Source: Thermoproteota archaeon (GTDB taxonomy: Archaea; Korarchaeota; Korarchaeia; Korarchaeales; Korarchaeaceae). Taken from it: DNA of 12,337 bases. Each line of letters opens with the position of its first letter. The stretch's first letter is position 1. The position numbers and the translations under genes are program-made. A model generated the notes under the pieces. It was not told where the DNA came from, searched no databases, and saw only the letters and a list, made by a program, of their open reading frames with translations. Below are positions 1 to 6,141 of this stretch, piece after piece. The DNA lies in assembly GCA_015521385.1 (NCBI GenBank), contig WAOH01000059.1, positions 1 to 12,337 on the forward strand, in the 5' to 3' direction.

Positions 1-380
1 ACCTCGAGCAGCTCGCCTTCCCTCTCCACCTTGGCCTTCTTCGGGAGGTACTCCATGAGCTCCTTCAGTCCAGACTCGGCCCTCTCCATGGCAGCGTGCT
101 CCAGTATCTCGGCCAGCCCGAACATACCTAGGAGGAGGGTCCCCTCCAGGTGCAGATCCAGCCAGTAGGTGAGGGACCCCACGCTCACCATCAGCAGGTT
201 GACCAGGTGCTCGGTTTCGAACCTCCTATCGTGGAGCACCTCCCATATAGTGTAAACAGATATCAGCGACACCAGAACGAGGAGCAGGAGGGAATCCAGA
301 CCCTCGATTCCGGCCACATGCAGGACGACTGATAGCAGCGATGTGATCAGCACAGAGGCCCAGAACAGGTTCTCCCTCAA
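1..380 (-). CDS. heavy-metal-translocating P1B-type ATPase, N-terminal fragment (runs off the window)
   Basis: Reading leftward from a TTG at 378-380, the frame stays open to the window edge (about 126 codons). It encodes two pairs of hydrophobic segments followed by the pattern FGLAEILEHAAMERAESGLKELM, then a P-K-K-A-K-V-x-R-E-G stretch. This matches the entry to the actuator domain of P1B ATPases (usual form: LE-x-x-A-x-x-RA, LM-x-L-x-P, A-x-V-x-R-x-G). Such pumps export or import transition metals across the cell membrane using ATP. There is no N-terminal heavy-metal-associated domain with a CxxC motif; the protein starts directly with membrane helices. The phosphorylation site and the CPC-type metal motif lie outside the window, so the metal cannot be named. 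TTG is chosen because a GGGGGATGA stretch lies just before it and the nearby ATG (ATG AAT TGA) is out of frame and closed at once. The gene is divergent from the methyltransferase at 443. Confidence 0.75.
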   Translation of the reverse strand, partial: MRENLFWASVLITSLLSVVLHVAGIEGLDSLLLLVLVSLISVYTIWEVLHDRRFETEHLVNLLMVSVGSLTYWLDLHLEGTLLLGMFGLAEILEHAAMERAESGLKELMEYLPKKAKVEREGELLE

Positions 381-407
381 TTCATCCCCCAGCTCTTAGG
401 GGATCCC

Positions 408-417
408 TTAAATAATA
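408..417. promoter_or_regulatory. TATA box shared by two divergent genes
   Basis: The sequence TTAAATAATA reads as a TATA box on both strands. Its centre (about 412) is 31-32 bases from each of the two divergent start codons (380 on minus, 443 on plus), which suits short-leader or leaderless transcripts both ways. No second AT-rich box is visible in the 62-base gap. Confidence 0.6.
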
Positions 418-442
418 TTCTCCACAACTTCAGAGGATTGGA

Positions 443-931
443 ATGGATTGGAGGGATCTCCTGACGGACCTGTACATGAGAAGGGCGGAGAGGAACGTCC
501 TCGAGGTGGGAACCGGCTTCGGAGCCAACCTCTCCATCCTCGCGGAGGTCTTCCCCGACTCGACGATAGTCACAGTGGATCCAGAACTGTCCGCAGCGGA
601 CAGGGTCCCCGAGGGCGTTCACTTCGTTCAGGCGACGGCCGAGAACCTCCCGTTCAGGGAGAACTCGTTCGATCTGGTCTCGACGGTGACCACGATGCAC
701 CACCTGACCGACGTTCAGAGAGCGCTGGAGGAATTCCGCAGGGTCCTCAGGTGCACCGGGAGGCTCGTGATAATGGACTGGACCCCGGATTCCAAGTACA
801 ACCCCCACGGCCGTGAAACGGTTGCTAGGAGCATGGAGGAGGTGCTGTCGTCGGTCGACCACTACGTGCAGGTCATCCACATGGAGGAGGAAGAGGACTA
901 CTACGTGGTGTGCGGCGCCAAGCTGTGCTGA
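443..931 (+). CDS. small class I SAM-dependent methyltransferase (Methyltransf_11 type)
   Basis: The protein has 162 residues and a Rossmann-like methyltransferase core. Motif I is EVGTGFGANL (residues 21-30), the acidic residue after strand 2 is D46 (VTVDPE), the motif QATAENLPF (63-71) binds the adenine side, then SFDLVSTVTTMHHL (75-88) and the FRRVLRCTGRLVIMDW segment (98-113). These features show S-adenosylmethionine binding; the methyl acceptor cannot be told. The protein is short: there is little beyond the core and no N-terminal cap, so it may act on a small molecule or need a partner. The C-terminal part carries an acidic stretch (MEEEEDYYVV) and ends in cysteine. The ATG at 443 sits 31 bases after the TATA box and has no convincing Shine-Dalgarno sequence, in line with a leaderless transcript. 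It converges on the oxidoreductase gene, with only 27 bases between their ends. Confidence 0.85.
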   Translation: MDWRDLLTDLYMRRAERNVLEVGTGFGANLSILAEVFPDSTIVTVDPELSAADRVPEGVHFVQATAENLPFRENSFDLVSTVTTMHHLTDVQRALEEFRRVLRCTGRLVIMDWTPDSKYNPHGRETVARSMEEVLSSVDHYVQVIHMEEEEDYYVVCGAKLC

Positions 932-958
932 GCCGTGCGATGGGTGGGGATTGGAGGA

Positions 959-2398
959 TCACAGGCCGAGATGGTGCTCCAGCATGTGGTGGTAGTGGTC
1001 CACCGGCATTAGGTGCCAGAACGCCCTCTCCACGACCTCCGAGAGGGCCGGGTGTATGTGCATCCCCGTGGATATGGCCATGTACGTGGGGTCCCTGGAG
1101 TACATGAGCGTAACTATCTCCTGTATCAGGATCGAGGCGTGGGGCCCTATTATGTGGGCTCCCACTATGACCCCGCTCTCCCCGTCGACTATGACCTTCA
1201 CGAAGTAGTCCTTGACGCCCATCGCCTCCCCCTTGGCGGTGTCCTCGTACCTGTGGAAGCCTATCAGCACTCTGTCCTTCCCCAGCCTCTCGATGGCCTC
1301 CGCCTCCCTCATTCCGACGGATGCTATCTCCGGGTAGGTGAACACCGCGTGGGGAACGGCGTGGTAGCTCATCTTGACCTTATGGCCCATTATGTTGTAG
1401 AATATCACCTTGGACTCGTAGTTCGCGACGTGCTTGAACAGGTACTTGCCGTTGGCATCCCCACAGACCCACACCCCGGGCTGGGATGCCTCGAGATACT
1501 CGTTCACCTTTATCCATCCCTGCTCGTCCGTCTCTATGCCCGCCCTCTCCGGATGGAGTATGTCCGTGTTGGGCGCCCTGCCAGCGGCCACGAGTATCTC
1601 GTCGGCCACGAAGTTGACCTCCTCTCCAGTCTCCCTGTTTATCGCGATGAGCTCCTTCCTCCCGTCGGGGGTCTTCCTCGCCCTGACGACCTCGTGGTTT
1701 GTGTATATGTCCACGAACCTCCCCAGCTCCCTCTTGGCCAGCCTTGACACCTCCGGCTCCTCCTGCGGGAGGAACTGGGGGTTCCTGCCTATGATGGTGA
1801 CCCTCGTCCCCATCGCCGAGAAGAAGTGACTGAACTCGGCCGCTATGTATCCTCCCCCGATTATCGCAAGGGAGTCGGGCCTCTCGAACAGGTGGAATAT
1901 GGTCCTGTTGGTGTGGTAACCGACCTCCTCCAGCCCCTCTATCGGGGGGATGTAGGGCTTCGATCCCGAGCAGAGGAGGATGAGGTTCGACTTGATCAGC
2001 TTGTCCCCGACCTTGAGAGTGTAGGGGGCCACGAACTCCGCTACCTCCTGATAGTAGTCTATGTTTGGGTGCTGGCTCAGCCCCCTCCTTATCATCTCTA
2101 TCTCTGGATCTATCAGGCTCCTCATCCGCCTCATTACCCTCTCGTAGTCGACCTTTCTTATCTCGACGTCGATGCCGAAGCGGTGGGCGTCCTCGACTAT
2201 CCTGAGGACATCGGCCGAGTGTATGAGGATCTTCGAGGGGATGCACCCCCTGGTCAGGCATATCCCTCCGGGCTCGTCCTTGTCTATCACGGCCACCTTC
2301 ATGTCCGGATTGTGGTGGAGGAGTCCGTCCACTATGTTCATGGCCGTGCCCGTACCTATGGCTATGGCGTCATACTCCACGGGCTCCGACATGCTCAT
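959..2398 (-). CDS. class I pyridine nucleotide-disulfide oxidoreductase (dihydrolipoamide dehydrogenase / mycothione reductase-like)
   Basis: This 479-residue protein has the usual length and order of the family: an N-terminal FAD site (AIAIGTGTAMNI, 11-22), the redox disulfide GGICLTRGCIPSK (C47 and C52), a second dinucleotide-binding motif for NAD(P)H (AIIGGGYIAAEF, 178-189), the FAD motif VCGDANGKY (311-319), and the C-terminal dimerization domain with the catalytic pair H449 and E454 in HIHPALSE. It should be a cytosolic flavoenzyme that passes electrons between NAD(P)H and a dithiol or disulfide. The first nucleotide motif is odd: GTGTAMN lacks the third glycine of GxGxxG and instead resembles the GSGNS form of mycothione reductases. 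The tail has six histidines in its last 18 residues. No E1 or E2 subunits of a 2-oxoacid dehydrogenase complex are adjacent, so the substrate (lipoamide, a low-molecular-weight thiol, or other) is open. A TATA-like AGTACTTTAAGG lies at 2419-2430; the start may be the ATG at 2398 or the second ATG at 2392. Confidence 0.88.
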   Translation of the reverse strand: MSMSEPVEYDAIAIGTGTAMNIVDGLLHHNPDMKVAVIDKDEPGGICLTRGCIPSKILIHSADVLRIVEDAHRFGIDVEIRKVDYERVMRRMRSLIDPEIEMIRRGLSQHPNIDYYQEVAEFVAPYTLKVGDKLIKSNLILLCSGSKPYIPPIEGLEEVGYHTNRTIFHLFERPDSLAIIGGGYIAAEFSHFFSAMGTRVTIIGRNPQFLPQEEPEVSRLAKRELGRFVDIYTNHEVVRARKTPDGRKELIAINRETGEEVNFVADEILVAAGRAPNTDILHPERAGIETDEQGWIKVNEYLEASQPGVWVCGDANGKYLFKHVANYESKVIFYNIMGHKVKMSYHAVPHAVFTYPEIASVGMREAEAIERLGKDRVLIGFHRYEDTAKGEAMGVKDYFVKVIVDGESGVIVGAHIIGPHASILIQEIVTLMYSRDPTYMAISTGMHIHPALSEVVERAFWHLMPVDHYHHMLEHHLGL

Positions 2399-2418
2399 CC
2401 CGGCCTAGGGGAGGGGGT

Positions 2419-2430
2419 CCTTAAAGTACT
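2419..2430 (-). promoter_or_regulatory. TATA box of the disulfide oxidoreductase gene
   Basis: On the minus strand this reads AGTACTTTAAGG. It is centred about 27 bases before the ATG at 2398, the archaeal TATA-to-start distance, which implies an almost leaderless mRNA. Confidence 0.5.
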
Positions 2431-2652
2431 TGACTCCCCGGTTCACCTCACCGAAGGCCTGCTGGTGGTGGACCCGCACTTCCGGTCCCCTCTGAGCCGC
2501 TACGCCCGTTATAACTGAGATACCATAGCGCCCGATCGGGTTCGCGGGACTCAACGTTCCCGAAGAGCTAACTACACCGTAAAACTTTCAGGAACCACTC
2601 TGGATATGTCGAACGCCTGAAAATCCTTAAATAAGCTCCTGCAGATACCTAA
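2431..2652. other. intergenic region with a CCCGATCGGG palindrome
   Basis: This region separates two divergent promoters and holds no credible open reading frame. It contains the perfect 10-base palindrome CCCGATCGGG at 2531-2540. Near the right end is a TATA box, CCTTAAATAAG (2623-2633), about 25-30 bases before the acylphosphatase start codon. I see no tRNA fold or C/D-box motif set in it. Confidence 0.4.
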
Positions 2653-3282
2653 GTGATGAAGAGGAGGCTAATTATCGAGGGAGAGAGGGTTCAGGACATA
2701 GGCTACCGCATGTTCCTCCTAAACCTAGCGAGCGAGCATGATCTGACGGGCTTCCAAGCTCGCAACGTTGGAAGAGACGGGGTCGAGGCCGTGTACGAGG
2801 GCGAGAAGGATGCGGTCAGGGCATTCGAGGCTGACGTGAGGCAGCTCGCGCCCGAGGGGGCCAGGGTGGAGAGGATCAGGTTCGAGGATTACGACGGGCC
2901 GGTGAAAGACATCGAGAGATTCAGATCCTACTTCACGACCCTCCAGCTGGGCAAGATGATAGAGGTGGGGCTCACCATGATTCATAAACAGGACGAGACC
3001 CTCAACGAGCTTAAGGCCTTCAGGAAGGAGAGCATTCAGAACCAGCAGCTCATGATCCAGAAGCTCGAGACCATCTCGCAGAAGCAGGACGAGACCTTGG
3101 GAGAGCTGAGGGCCTTCAGAAACGAGAGCAGGAGAAATCAAGAGATCATGATCCAGAGGCAGGGCGAGACGCTGGAGGAGCTGAAAGGAGTGAGGGAGGA
3201 TTTGAAGTCCATCTTGGACAGGAGATTGACGGCTTTAGAGAGGGATGTGGCGCTGATAAAGGAGAGATTGGGGATAAGGTAG
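2653..3282 (+). CDS. acylphosphatase domain fused to a repetitive C-terminal coiled coil
   Basis: Residues 4-92 form an acylphosphatase fold: GERVQDIGYRMF corresponds to the family's GxVQGVGFR phosphate loop with catalytic R19, and GFQARNVGRDGVEAVYEG corresponds to GxVRNxxDGxVE with catalytic N38. Both catalytic residues are kept, so hydrolysis of acyl phosphates is plausible. From about residue 95 the protein becomes a long charged amphipathic helix. It contains three related units starting at residues 112 (KQDETLNELKAFRKES), 144 (KQDETLGELRAFRNES) and 169 (RQGETLEELKGVRED). The spacings are 32 and 25 residues, differing by exactly one heptad, which supports a coiled coil and oligomerization. 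Stand-alone acylphosphatases are only about 90-100 residues long. The start is either GTG at 2653 or ATG at 2656; the ATG is the more natural choice behind the TATA box at 2623-2633. The role of the helical tail is unknown; it may assemble the enzyme or tether it to a partner. Confidence 0.82.
   Translation: MMKRRLIIEGERVQDIGYRMFLLNLASEHDLTGFQARNVGRDGVEAVYEGEKDAVRAFEADVRQLAPEGARVERIRFEDYDGPVKDIERFRSYFTTLQLGKMIEVGLTMIHKQDETLNELKAFRKESIQNQQLMIQKLETISQKQDETLGELRAFRNESRRNQEIMIQRQGETLEELKGVREDLKSILDRRLTALERDVALIKERLGIR
2986..3210 (+). repeat. in-gene repeat encoding KQDETL-type coiled-coil units
   Basis: Three degenerate coding repeats begin at about 2986, 3082 and 3157. The first two share an 11-base run (AGGACGAGACC) and a GAGCT-rich stretch followed by GGCCTTCAG, 96 bases apart. 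They look like internal duplication within the coiled coil. Confidence 0.65.
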
Positions 3283-3346
3283 AAGTCCATCGCGCAATTA
3301 GCTGCCTTCAAGCATGCTGGTGGAATACCGTCCTCGCAGCCGGCTG

Positions 3347-3357
3347 TTTTAGCTTTT
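3347..3357 (+). terminator. weak oligo-T terminator after the acylphosphatase gene
   Basis: TTTTAGCTTTT lies about 65 bases after the stop codon and before the promoter of the next gene. Archaeal termination often uses such T runs without a strong hairpin. The call is tentative because each run is only four bases long. Confidence 0.35.
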
Positions 3358-3362
3358 CAAGT

Positions 3363-3405
3363 GGTCCTATGCCGCATGGTCAGGACCCCCACTGCTCATT
3401 TTAAT
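3363..3405 (+). promoter_or_regulatory. promoter of the aldo/keto reductase gene with upstream inverted repeats
   Basis: ATTTTAAT at 3398-3405 is a TATA box about 33 bases before the ATG at 3435. Just upstream, GGTCCT (3363-3368) and AGGACC (3382-3387) form an inverted repeat. The 9-base palindrome ATGCCGCAT (3369-3377) lies between the two arms. The position beside the TATA box suggests a regulator site, but nothing here proves it. Confidence 0.4.
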
Positions 3406-3434
3406 CACTCCTTCCACGATCGTCGGGGATACGC

Positions 3435-4355
3435 ATGAGATACGAGCAGCTGGGCAGGACCGGGATAAGGATCTCCAAGATCGGCTTGGGGACGTGGCAG
3501 TTCGGCGCCAGCTACTGGGGCTGGGGGAGGGAGCTGGGTGAAGAGGACGCGATCTCCATAATAAGGGAGGCCGTCGATCTCGGGATCAACTTCATCGACA
3601 CGGCCGAGATCTACGGGTGGGGGAGGTCCGAGAGGATCGTTGGGAGAGCGTTGCAGAGCATCGACAGGGAGGAGGTGGTGATAGCCACCAAGGTCTTCCC
3701 GTACAGAGTAACCGTCTCCGGGGTCCTGAAGGCCCTGAGAAACAGCTTGAGGAGGCTGAACACTGGGTACGTGGATCTCTACCAGATCCACTGGCCCAGC
3801 CCAATATTCCCCTTGAAGGGCGCGATGAGGGCGCTGGAGCGGGAGCTGGAGGAGGGCAGGATAAGGGCGATCGGCGTGAGCAACTTCTCCCTGAAGCAGA
3901 TGGAGGAAGCTAGGAACTACCTCCAGAGGCACGACTTGGCCAGCAACCAGATCGAGTACAACCTCCTCAAGAGGGACCCTGAGAGGGACCTAATACCCCA
4001 CTGCCGGAGGGAGGGCATCACGATAATAGCGTACAGCCCCCTGGCGCAGGGACTGCTCACCGGGAAGTACGGGCCAGGGAGGATGCCTAAGGGCATTCAG
4101 AGGAGGCTGAACATTTGGCATCTCTACGGGAGGATCGACTGGTCGGTGGTCGAGAGGCTCAAGGAGCTGGCGGCTAGGAAGAGAGGGGGAACGAGCCCGG
4201 CGCAGCTCGCCCTGGCTTGGGTGATAAGGGAGGAGGGGGTGGTCGCGATCCCGGGAGCCAAGAGTTTGGAGCAGCTCAGGAGCAACGCCAAAGCTGCTGA
4301 GATAGAACTGAGTGAGGAGGAGCTCTCCTTACTCGAGGGCCGTGGTCAGGGATAG
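3435..4355 (+). CDS. aldo/keto reductase family oxidoreductase
   Basis: This 306-residue protein has the full (alpha/beta)8-barrel length of the family. The catalytic tetrad is in place: D55 and Y60 in INFIDTAEIYG, K86 in VVIATKV, and H119 in VDLYQIHWP. Further family signatures are IRAIGVSNFS, NQIEYNLL, IIAYSPLAQGLLTGKY and, at the NADPH-binding end, VAIPGAKSLEQLRSNAKAAE. It should reduce aldehydes or ketones (or oxidize alcohols) with NADP(H) in the cytosol. The N-terminal MRYEQLGRTGIRISKIGLGTWQFG is typical of the AKR subgroup that includes voltage-gated potassium channel beta subunits and many bacterial YajO/IolS-like enzymes; the substrate cannot be assigned. The ATG at 3435 follows a TATA box with a short leader. 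It has its own promoter and does not seem to share an operon with either neighbour. Confidence 0.92.
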   Translation: MRYEQLGRTGIRISKIGLGTWQFGASYWGWGRELGEEDAISIIREAVDLGINFIDTAEIYGWGRSERIVGRALQSIDREEVVIATKVFPYRVTVSGVLKALRNSLRRLNTGYVDLYQIHWPSPIFPLKGAMRALERELEEGRIRAIGVSNFSLKQMEEARNYLQRHDLASNQIEYNLLKRDPERDLIPHCRREGITIIAYSPLAQGLLTGKYGPGRMPKGIQRRLNIWHLYGRIDWSVVERLKELAARKRGGTSPAQLALAWVIREEGVVAIPGAKSLEQLRSNAKAAEIELSEEELSLLEGRGQG

Positions 4356-4436
4356 CTGCGCGCGTGGAGGCTCTAACACATCGCTGGGCTGCCCGGTCAG
4401 CTAGCCTACCTTGGCCCGTCGCACCGCTCTGGGGGA

Positions 4437-4445
4437 CATTTATTA
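4437..4445 (+). promoter_or_regulatory. TATA box of the DUF1614-type gene
   Basis: CATTTATTA is centred about 26 bases before the GTG at 4467, so the mRNA is probably leaderless. The rest of the gap 4356-4436 shows nothing recognisable. Confidence 0.5.
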
Positions 4446-4466
4446 CTCCCCACTCCCCCGAGCCAT

Positions 4467-5141
4467 GTGGACAGGTCCTACATATACTACCCGCTCGCCA
4501 TGATGCTGGTAATGCTCCTCTTCCTCTTCCTACTGCCCATCATGTTCCTCCTCTTCTTGGGGATGGTGGGAAGGGCCTTCACGAAGATAGGTCTCGCTCC
4601 CTGGCAGACGTGGATACTCCTGTTCTCCACGCTGGTGGGAAGCGCGGTGAACATCCCGGTGTGGGAGAAGAGGACCTACGAGATCGTGGACGAGGTCGAG
4701 GTCCTCTTCCTCAGGGTCAAGCTCCCCCCTGTCAGGATAGAGAAGAGGGTCGTGATAGCCGTCAACCTGGGAGGGGCGCTCATCCCCACGGCATTCTCCC
4801 TTTACCTCCTGTCTAGGGTTGGCCCCAGGCCCGGGATCATCGCCTCCCTGATCATAGTGACGCTGGTGAGCTACGCCTTCAGCCGGCCGGTCAGGGGCGT
4901 GGGAATAGTGATGCCCTTCTACATAGCCCCCGTGACCGCGGCGCTCTCATCCATCCTGCTGGCTCCCAACTTCACCGGGGTCAGCGCCTACGTATCCGGG
5001 ACATTGGGAACCCTCATAGGGGCGGACCTGCTTAGGCTCAGGGAGGTGGAGAAGATAGGGAGCGGGCTGGTGAGCATCGGAGGAGCTGGCGTGTTCGACG
5101 GGATATTCCTCTCCGGTGTGCTGGCGGTTCTCCTGAGCTAG
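4467..5141 (+). CDS. DUF1614-type integral membrane protein
   Basis: The 224-residue protein has about six to seven hydrophobic segments: roughly 8-35, 46-64, 95-115, 122-138, 145-165, 172-190 and 200-223. Its conserved polar-glycine motifs match DUF1614 proteins: SAVNIPV (59-65), NLGGALIP (100-107), GTLIGADLL (181-189) and GGAGVFDGIFLSG (205-217). The function of the family is unknown. The buried N, D and E residues in these motifs (N62, N100, D187, D211) hint at a transport or catalytic pocket, but that is inference. The start is GTG at 4467; the overlapping ATG at 4465 is in another frame. No SD is present, consistent with the TATA box 26 bases upstream. It lies 111 bases after the aldo/keto reductase and appears to be a separate transcript. 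Confidence 0.82.
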   Translation: MDRSYIYYPLAMMLVMLLFLFLLPIMFLLFLGMVGRAFTKIGLAPWQTWILLFSTLVGSAVNIPVWEKRTYEIVDEVEVLFLRVKLPPVRIEKRVVIAVNLGGALIPTAFSLYLLSRVGPRPGIIASLIIVTLVSYAFSRPVRGVGIVMPFYIAPVTAALSSILLAPNFTGVSAYVSGTLGTLIGADLLRLREVEKIGSGLVSIGGAGVFDGIFLSGVLAVLLS

Positions 5142-5168
5142 GCTTTCCCTTGAAGGAGCATCCCATGA

Positions 5169-5230
5169 GGGCGGCACGATCACCGCCCAAGCGGGCTGCT
5201 GCGTGAGGGAGTCGAGATCCCCTCCGTCAC
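5169..5230. other. two adjacent stem-loops in the convergent intergenic region
   Basis: GGGCGG (5169-5174) and CCGCCC (5183-5188) can pair around an 8-base loop. A second element, GTGAGGGA (5203-5210), can pair with TCCC (5218-5221) and, across a 5-base bulge, TCAC (5227-5230). They lie between the end of the DUF1614-type gene and the end of the DOMON gene. They could be 3'-end structures or a small RNA; the sequence does not decide. Confidence 0.3.
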
Positions 5231-5258
5231 ACGATGAGGACACGCCTCACCGACGCTG

Positions 5259-5274
5259 AAAAGAAAAAGAAAAA
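5259..5274 (-). terminator. oligo-T terminator of the DOMON gene
   Basis: Read on the minus strand the sequence is TTTTTCTTTTTCTTTT, starting 38 bases after the stop codon of the gene at 5312-5944. Three closely spaced T runs are a typical archaeal intrinsic terminator. Confidence 0.7.
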
Positions 5275-5311
5275 GGAGTGATCGCGGGCAACGGCGTGCG
5301 GATATGAAGTG

Positions 5312-5944
5312 TCAGCCTCCGAGGACCAGCTCTCCAGATCCCTTGGCGACGTTGTGCTTCTTCGTGAACTGATCTTCGTCCGCCATTGCGAAGATGAACT
5401 TGACCCTCATCCCCGGCCTCAGGTCCTTGTCGTACTTGTCGCCGGTTGCGAGCTTCCTCTTGAACTCTATGACTGTGGTGCCGTCCTTCTCCGACCCTCC
5501 GTACGATAGGATGTCGTTCCTGCCACCGAGCTTCTCGTCCGGCGGGTGGGGGCCCGTCTCCCCAGTGGAGTAGGCGTCTACGACGGTGGCTTTACCGTCC
5601 TTCACCCACCCTATAATCATGTCCGCGTCCTTCATCCTCTTGGTCGGCTCGAAACCTATCGCAACCCATCCTGCGGTCTTGCCGGAGAGGGCCATGTAGA
5701 GGTACTCCCCGTCCGTCCTCCAGTAGACCTTGAATTTGCCCCCGGCCAGCTCCAGCTCGTGATCGTACTCACCCTCGGATACGACGCCGTCGGGCTTCCA
5801 CTCCACGGCCTTCTGCGGTGCCGCGTATCCCTTCTCCGTGGGTGCGGTCTGAGTCTCCTGAACTGGTTTGAACCCGACATAGAACACGATCGCCGCCAGG
5901 ATCACCAAAACGATTACGACACCTGCTAGGGCGAGCTTGCTCAT
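5312..5944 (-). CDS. membrane-anchored extracytoplasmic DOMON-domain protein (possible heme b carrier)
   Basis: The 210-residue protein starts with a short MSK and one hydrophobic helix (residues 4-24), which is an uncleaved anchor or signal. A low-complexity linker (25-46, rich in Q, T, A, P) follows, then a beta-rich domain (48-208). The segments YDHELELAGGKFKVYWRTDGEYLYMALSGKTAGWVAIGFEPTKRMKDADMIIGWV and the late KKHNVAKGSGEL match the DOMON pattern, in which a Met in the RMxDADM segment and a His near the C terminus hold heme b. Candidate ligands are M104 or M109 and H197. The domain would sit outside the cell membrane, binding heme or a sugar and passing electrons. There is no cysteine lipobox and no CxxCH motif. 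A TATA box (CATATTTATC on minus, 5969-5978) lies about 29 bases before the ATG. It is divergent from the winged-helix regulator and ends at a strong T-rich terminator. The fold is fairly secure; heme binding is inferred. Confidence 0.8.
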   Translation of the reverse strand: MSKLALAGVVIVLVILAAIVFYVGFKPVQETQTAPTEKGYAAPQKAVEWKPDGVVSEGEYDHELELAGGKFKVYWRTDGEYLYMALSGKTAGWVAIGFEPTKRMKDADMIIGWVKDGKATVVDAYSTGETGPHPPDEKLGGRNDILSYGGSEKDGTTVIEFKRKLATGDKYDKDLRPGMRVKFIFAMADEDQFTKKHNVAKGSGELVLGG

Positions 5945-5968
5945 ATCGAGGCACGGAACTCAAGCAAG

Positions 5969-5978
5969 ATAAATATGA
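5969..5978 (-). promoter_or_regulatory. TATA box of the DOMON gene
   Basis: The minus-strand sequence CATATTTATC is centred about 29 bases before the ATG at 5944. The phased repeats at 5981-6020 begin directly upstream of it. Confidence 0.6.
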
Positions 5979-5980
5979 AA

Positions 5981-6020
5981 CATAATTTCCACCAAAATCA
6001 TGCATAAATTCATCATAAAT
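5981..6020. repeat. four 7-base A/T-rich units phased at 11 bp
   Basis: CATAATT (5981), CCAAAAT (5992), CATAAAT (6003) and CATAAAT (6014) start exactly 11 bases apart, one helical turn. The array lies immediately upstream of the DOMON gene TATA box, in an AT-rich 200-base region between two divergent genes. It could be a regulator array on one face of the helix or a set of phased A-tracts that bends DNA. The last two units are identical and the first two are degenerate. Confidence 0.5.
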
Positions 6021-6104
6021 CTCTTATCTTTTACGAACATCCTCGATAATTTCTCTCGTATTAACATTTTTATAGGAAAAGTCGGAGATTACCGTGTGTC
6101 AACG

Positions 6105-6112
6105 GATATAAG
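6105..6112 (+). promoter_or_regulatory. TATA box of the winged-helix regulator / membrane protein operon
   Basis: GATATAAG is centred about 33 bases before the ATG at 6142, and the gene has no Shine-Dalgarno sequence. A second AT-rich box, CATTTTTATA (6065-6074), is further upstream and is a possible alternative. Confidence 0.5.
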
Positions 6113-6141
6113 ATTCACCCCACTCCCTCCCATGGTAGTCG

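Noticed and set aside
443..931. The methyltransferase as a prenylation target because it ends in cysteine
   Set aside because: The C-terminus is AKLC with Cys in the last position; a CAAX box needs Cys four residues from the end.
1013..1747. Plus-strand open frames opposite the disulfide oxidoreductase gene
   Set aside because: They mirror a well-supported gene and their translations have no recognisable motif.
2653..2660. GTGATGA matching a C box of C/D guide RNAs
   Set aside because: It coincides with the start codons of the acylphosphatase gene, and no C', D' or D boxes occur at the right distances.
5200..5230. Possible tRNA T arm (GGGA-GTCGAGA-TCCC)
   Set aside because: No matching acceptor, D or anticodon arms can be folded around it, and no CCA-proximal pairing is present.
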